Positions 62,419 through 64,000 of a stretch of DNA of 64,000 bases are shown here, piece after piece (within the stretch, counting starts at the first letter, position 1; each line of letters starts with the position of its first letter). This DNA is from an uncultured Phocaeicola sp. (GTDB lineage Bacteria > Bacteroidota > Bacteroidia > Bacteroidales > Bacteroidaceae): positions 1 to 64,000 of the forward strand of contig CALUJS010000002.1 in the NCBI GenBank assembly GCA_944321015.1, read 5' to 3'. The notes under the pieces are model-generated. The model was not told where the DNA came from. It ran no database searches and saw only the letters and a program-made list of their open reading frames with translations. Both the position numbers and the translations under genes were made by a program.

Positions 62419-62433
62419 AAGTCTGACGTTGGT

Positions 62434-64000
62434 TTAGAATGTGGCAGATAATTGGAATGAGAACGAACGTGCATACGGGTAATCCAGTCCGCGTTCGGTC
62501 TTGACGGTGGACACACGGAAAAGGTCGTTCATGTAGAAGGAGAGCTTCAGGCGTTCCAGCTTGATTTTTTGCAACCAAGACTGGTACTTGAAGTCGTAGT
62601 AGCAGGAGAAGGAAGCGAATTGCAGTTCGTTGTTCTTCTCGATGAAACGAGTTGTCGCATAAGTAGTCGATGGAGTACTACCAATATGTTTGAACTTGGC
62701 TACGTCTCCCGCTTTCTGCCAAGTGTCGCTCAGCACGCGGCGGTCAACGTTGTTGGCAATATTGACGTTCTCCACGCGGTCTACCAAGGTCTGGTTGTAG
62801 TAGTCGCCGCCCAGTTTGTAACTGAAGGAGCAAGTAAGTCCGATACCTTTGTACTCGCCGCTGAGGCCGAAGTTGCCGTGGTATTTCGGGTTGCTGTCGC
62901 CGCCTACGATATAGTCATCGGCACTCCATGTATAAGTTGTGGTTTTGCCATCTTTCTTCAGGAAAAGTTCTTGTCCGGTTGTAGGATCAATGCCCAATGA
63001 TTTTACTGCCCAGATGGCGGTCATGGACTGACCTTCCTCGTAACGGATGATGGGAGCTGTGTTTTTGTTTTCAGCCTGGTCGGCTTCCTGTTCTTCGTTG
63101 AATGAGCGCAGGGCATCGTTGATTTCAGTAATCTTGTTGACGTTGTGTCCTACGGAGAAGTTCAGTGAGGCCCACGAGTCGTTGGTGTGGAAGAAACGCC
63201 AGTTCATGGTGGCATCGAAACCACGGTTTTCCACATTGCCCAAGTTCTCCTGGTAGGAGCTGAATCCGGTTGATGTAGGCAATGTCATGGCGAGCAGGGC
63301 GTCTTTGGTCTTGCTGCGGTAGACATCAATCACGAGGTTGAAGTTGTTGAACAGTTGCAAGTCCAAGCCGATGTTCAAGTCGGCGGTTTGCTGCCATTTC
63401 AGTTTGTCGTTGGCCATGGCCATCAGGTAAGCGCCCACGATGTTGTCGTACACCACGTCGCTGTAGAAGTTATAGGTCGCCTTGGCCTGATAGGGATTGA
63501 AGTTCTGGTTGCCGGTGAGACCGTAGGACGCACGGAGTTTCATCAGGTTGATGAAGCCCAGGCGTTCGATGAACTCCTCATTGTGAAGGTTCCAGCCCAA
63601 GCCGACCGACCAGAAGGTACCCCAGCGGTTGTCGGAACCGAAGACGGACGAACCGTTGTAGCGCAGGGTAACATCGGCCATATAGCGATCGTCATACGAA
63701 TAGTTCACGGCACCGGTAATACCAATGTCACGCGATGTGCCTTCGCTACCCGAAGGACGGCCGTTCTCTTCATACTGACGGGCGAATGAAATGTCGTCCA
63801 CGCGGTTGTTGAGAAAGCCCCAGGCGGTCATGCCGTGACTGTTGGAGGTAGTGGAACTCAAGCTCCAAGCTGCATTGGCGAGCAACATATGCTTGCCGAA
63901 CTGGCCGGTGTAGTTGGCGGTGATGTCGGATGAAAGCGTGCTCGATTCGCCATCGGTGATGGAGTAGGAGCCGCGTTTGAAGTAATTGTCGCCTGTCCAT
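62434..64000 (-). CDS. SusC/RagA family TonB-linked outer-membrane protein (N-terminus missing)
   Basis: About 522 C-terminal codons of a SusC-type beta-barrel; the plug domain and carboxypeptidase-like region lie beyond the right edge. Typical features are alternating strand patterns such as YMADVTLRYNGSSVFG, LGWNLHNEEFI, LKLRASYGLTGNQNF and the last strand SFQLSATF ending in an aromatic residue, needed for Bam recognition. It heads the operon SusC-SusD-DUF4843-PKD-thioredoxin (gaps 15, 13, 16 and 18 bp). The transported nutrient is unknown; no glycanase or peptidase gene is in view. Confidence 0.93.
   Translation of the reverse strand, partial: WTGDNYFKRGSYSITDGESSTLSSDITANYTGQFGKHMLLANAAWSLSSTTSNSHGMTAWGFLNNRVDDISFARQYEENGRPSGSEGTSRDIGITGAVNYSYDDRYMADVTLRYNGSSVFGSDNRWGTFWSVGLGWNLHNEEFIERLGFINLMKLRASYGLTGNQNFNPYQAKATYNFYSDVVYDNIVGAYLMAMANDKLKWQQTADLNIGLDLQLFNNFNLVIDVYRSKTKDALLAMTLPTSTGFSSYQENLGNVENRGFDATMNWRFFHTNDSWASLNFSVGHNVNKITEINDALRSFNEEQEADQAENKNTAPIIRYEEGQSMTAIWAVKSLGIDPTTGQELFLKKDGKTTTYTWSADDYIVGGDSNPKYHGNFGLSGEYKGIGLTCSFSYKLGGDYYNQTLVDRVENVNIANNVDRRVLSDTWQKAGDVAKFKHIGSTPSTTYATTRFIEKNNELQFASFSCYYDFKYQSWLQKIKLERLKLSFYMNDLFRVSTVKTERGLDYPYARSFSFQLSATF

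Overview
The window comes from the chromosome of a gut-type Bacteroidales bacterium (Bacteroidaceae; Bacteroides, Phocaeicola or Mediterranea would all fit). The evidence is a SusC/SusD outer-membrane pair, GldH, DUF4250, DUF4843 and PKD-like lipoproteins, a signal-peptide choloylglycine hydrolase, many intergenic TAnnTTTG promoter boxes, and an almost complete absence of Shine-Dalgarno sequences. Most genes are GC-rich. A few stretches (21928-22557, the first half of 15338-16288, and much of 58.6-62.4 kb) are visibly more AT-rich.

Left part (1-16.8 kb): a partial topoisomerase IV subunit A; a tight minus-strand operon (cyclophilin lipoprotein, M16 peptidase, MATE pump, hybrid histidine kinase with an HPt domain, NtrC-type regulator) that looks like an envelope-sensing phosphorelay; a MltF-like lytic transglycosylase followed by a nuclease-helicase fusion; a secreted lipocalin-like protein; and a hotdog thioesterase. 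16.8-21.4 kb: hisG-hisD-hisC-hisB behind what reads as a histidine attenuator (promoter, leader peptide with four consecutive His codons, antiterminator and terminator), followed by a seven-copy 41-bp tandem array. 22.6-33.1 kb: kduI with a signal peptide beside an orphan PTS IIC-type transporter, TIGR02757 and CNNM/CorC-like genes, DUF4250, choloylglycine hydrolase, YitT, the CCA-adding enzyme, a lipoprotein and a RelE-type toxin-antitoxin pair. 33.3-43.9 kb: gltX, waaA, a dicarboxylate symporter, exonuclease III, a flavodoxin-ferredoxin protein, metF, holB, ricT and gldH.

The most unusual part is 43.9-54.4 kb. An eight-gene minus-strand operon, plus a probable 54-codon ORF hidden in it, is built around a 1034-residue tubulin/FtsZ-like GTPase (GGGTGSG signature; Tubulin_2 / FtsZl1 type). 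Its partners are a membrane protein with a basic tail, a zinc-ribbon/TM/MORN protein and five exported proteins, one with a glycine zipper. The operon lies between gldH and a tRNA-His gene. The block is bracketed by an imperfect direct repeat of about 30 bp and carries a truncated tyrosine-integrase N-terminus at the tRNA side, so it looks like an immobilised genomic island carrying a cytoskeleton-plus-envelope system of unknown function.

Right end (54.5-64 kb): a CapA-type protein, a second MATE pump, and a SusC-SusD-DUF4843-PKD-like-thioredoxin operon running off the window.

Across the window there is also a family of six intergenic elements. Each has three or four tandem 22-bp units that alternate a CATATG-like palindrome with a GCTCGCGAGC-centred palindrome, and each lies upstream of promoter boxes. 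No genome search could be run; positions of short motifs were counted by hand and may be off by a base or two.
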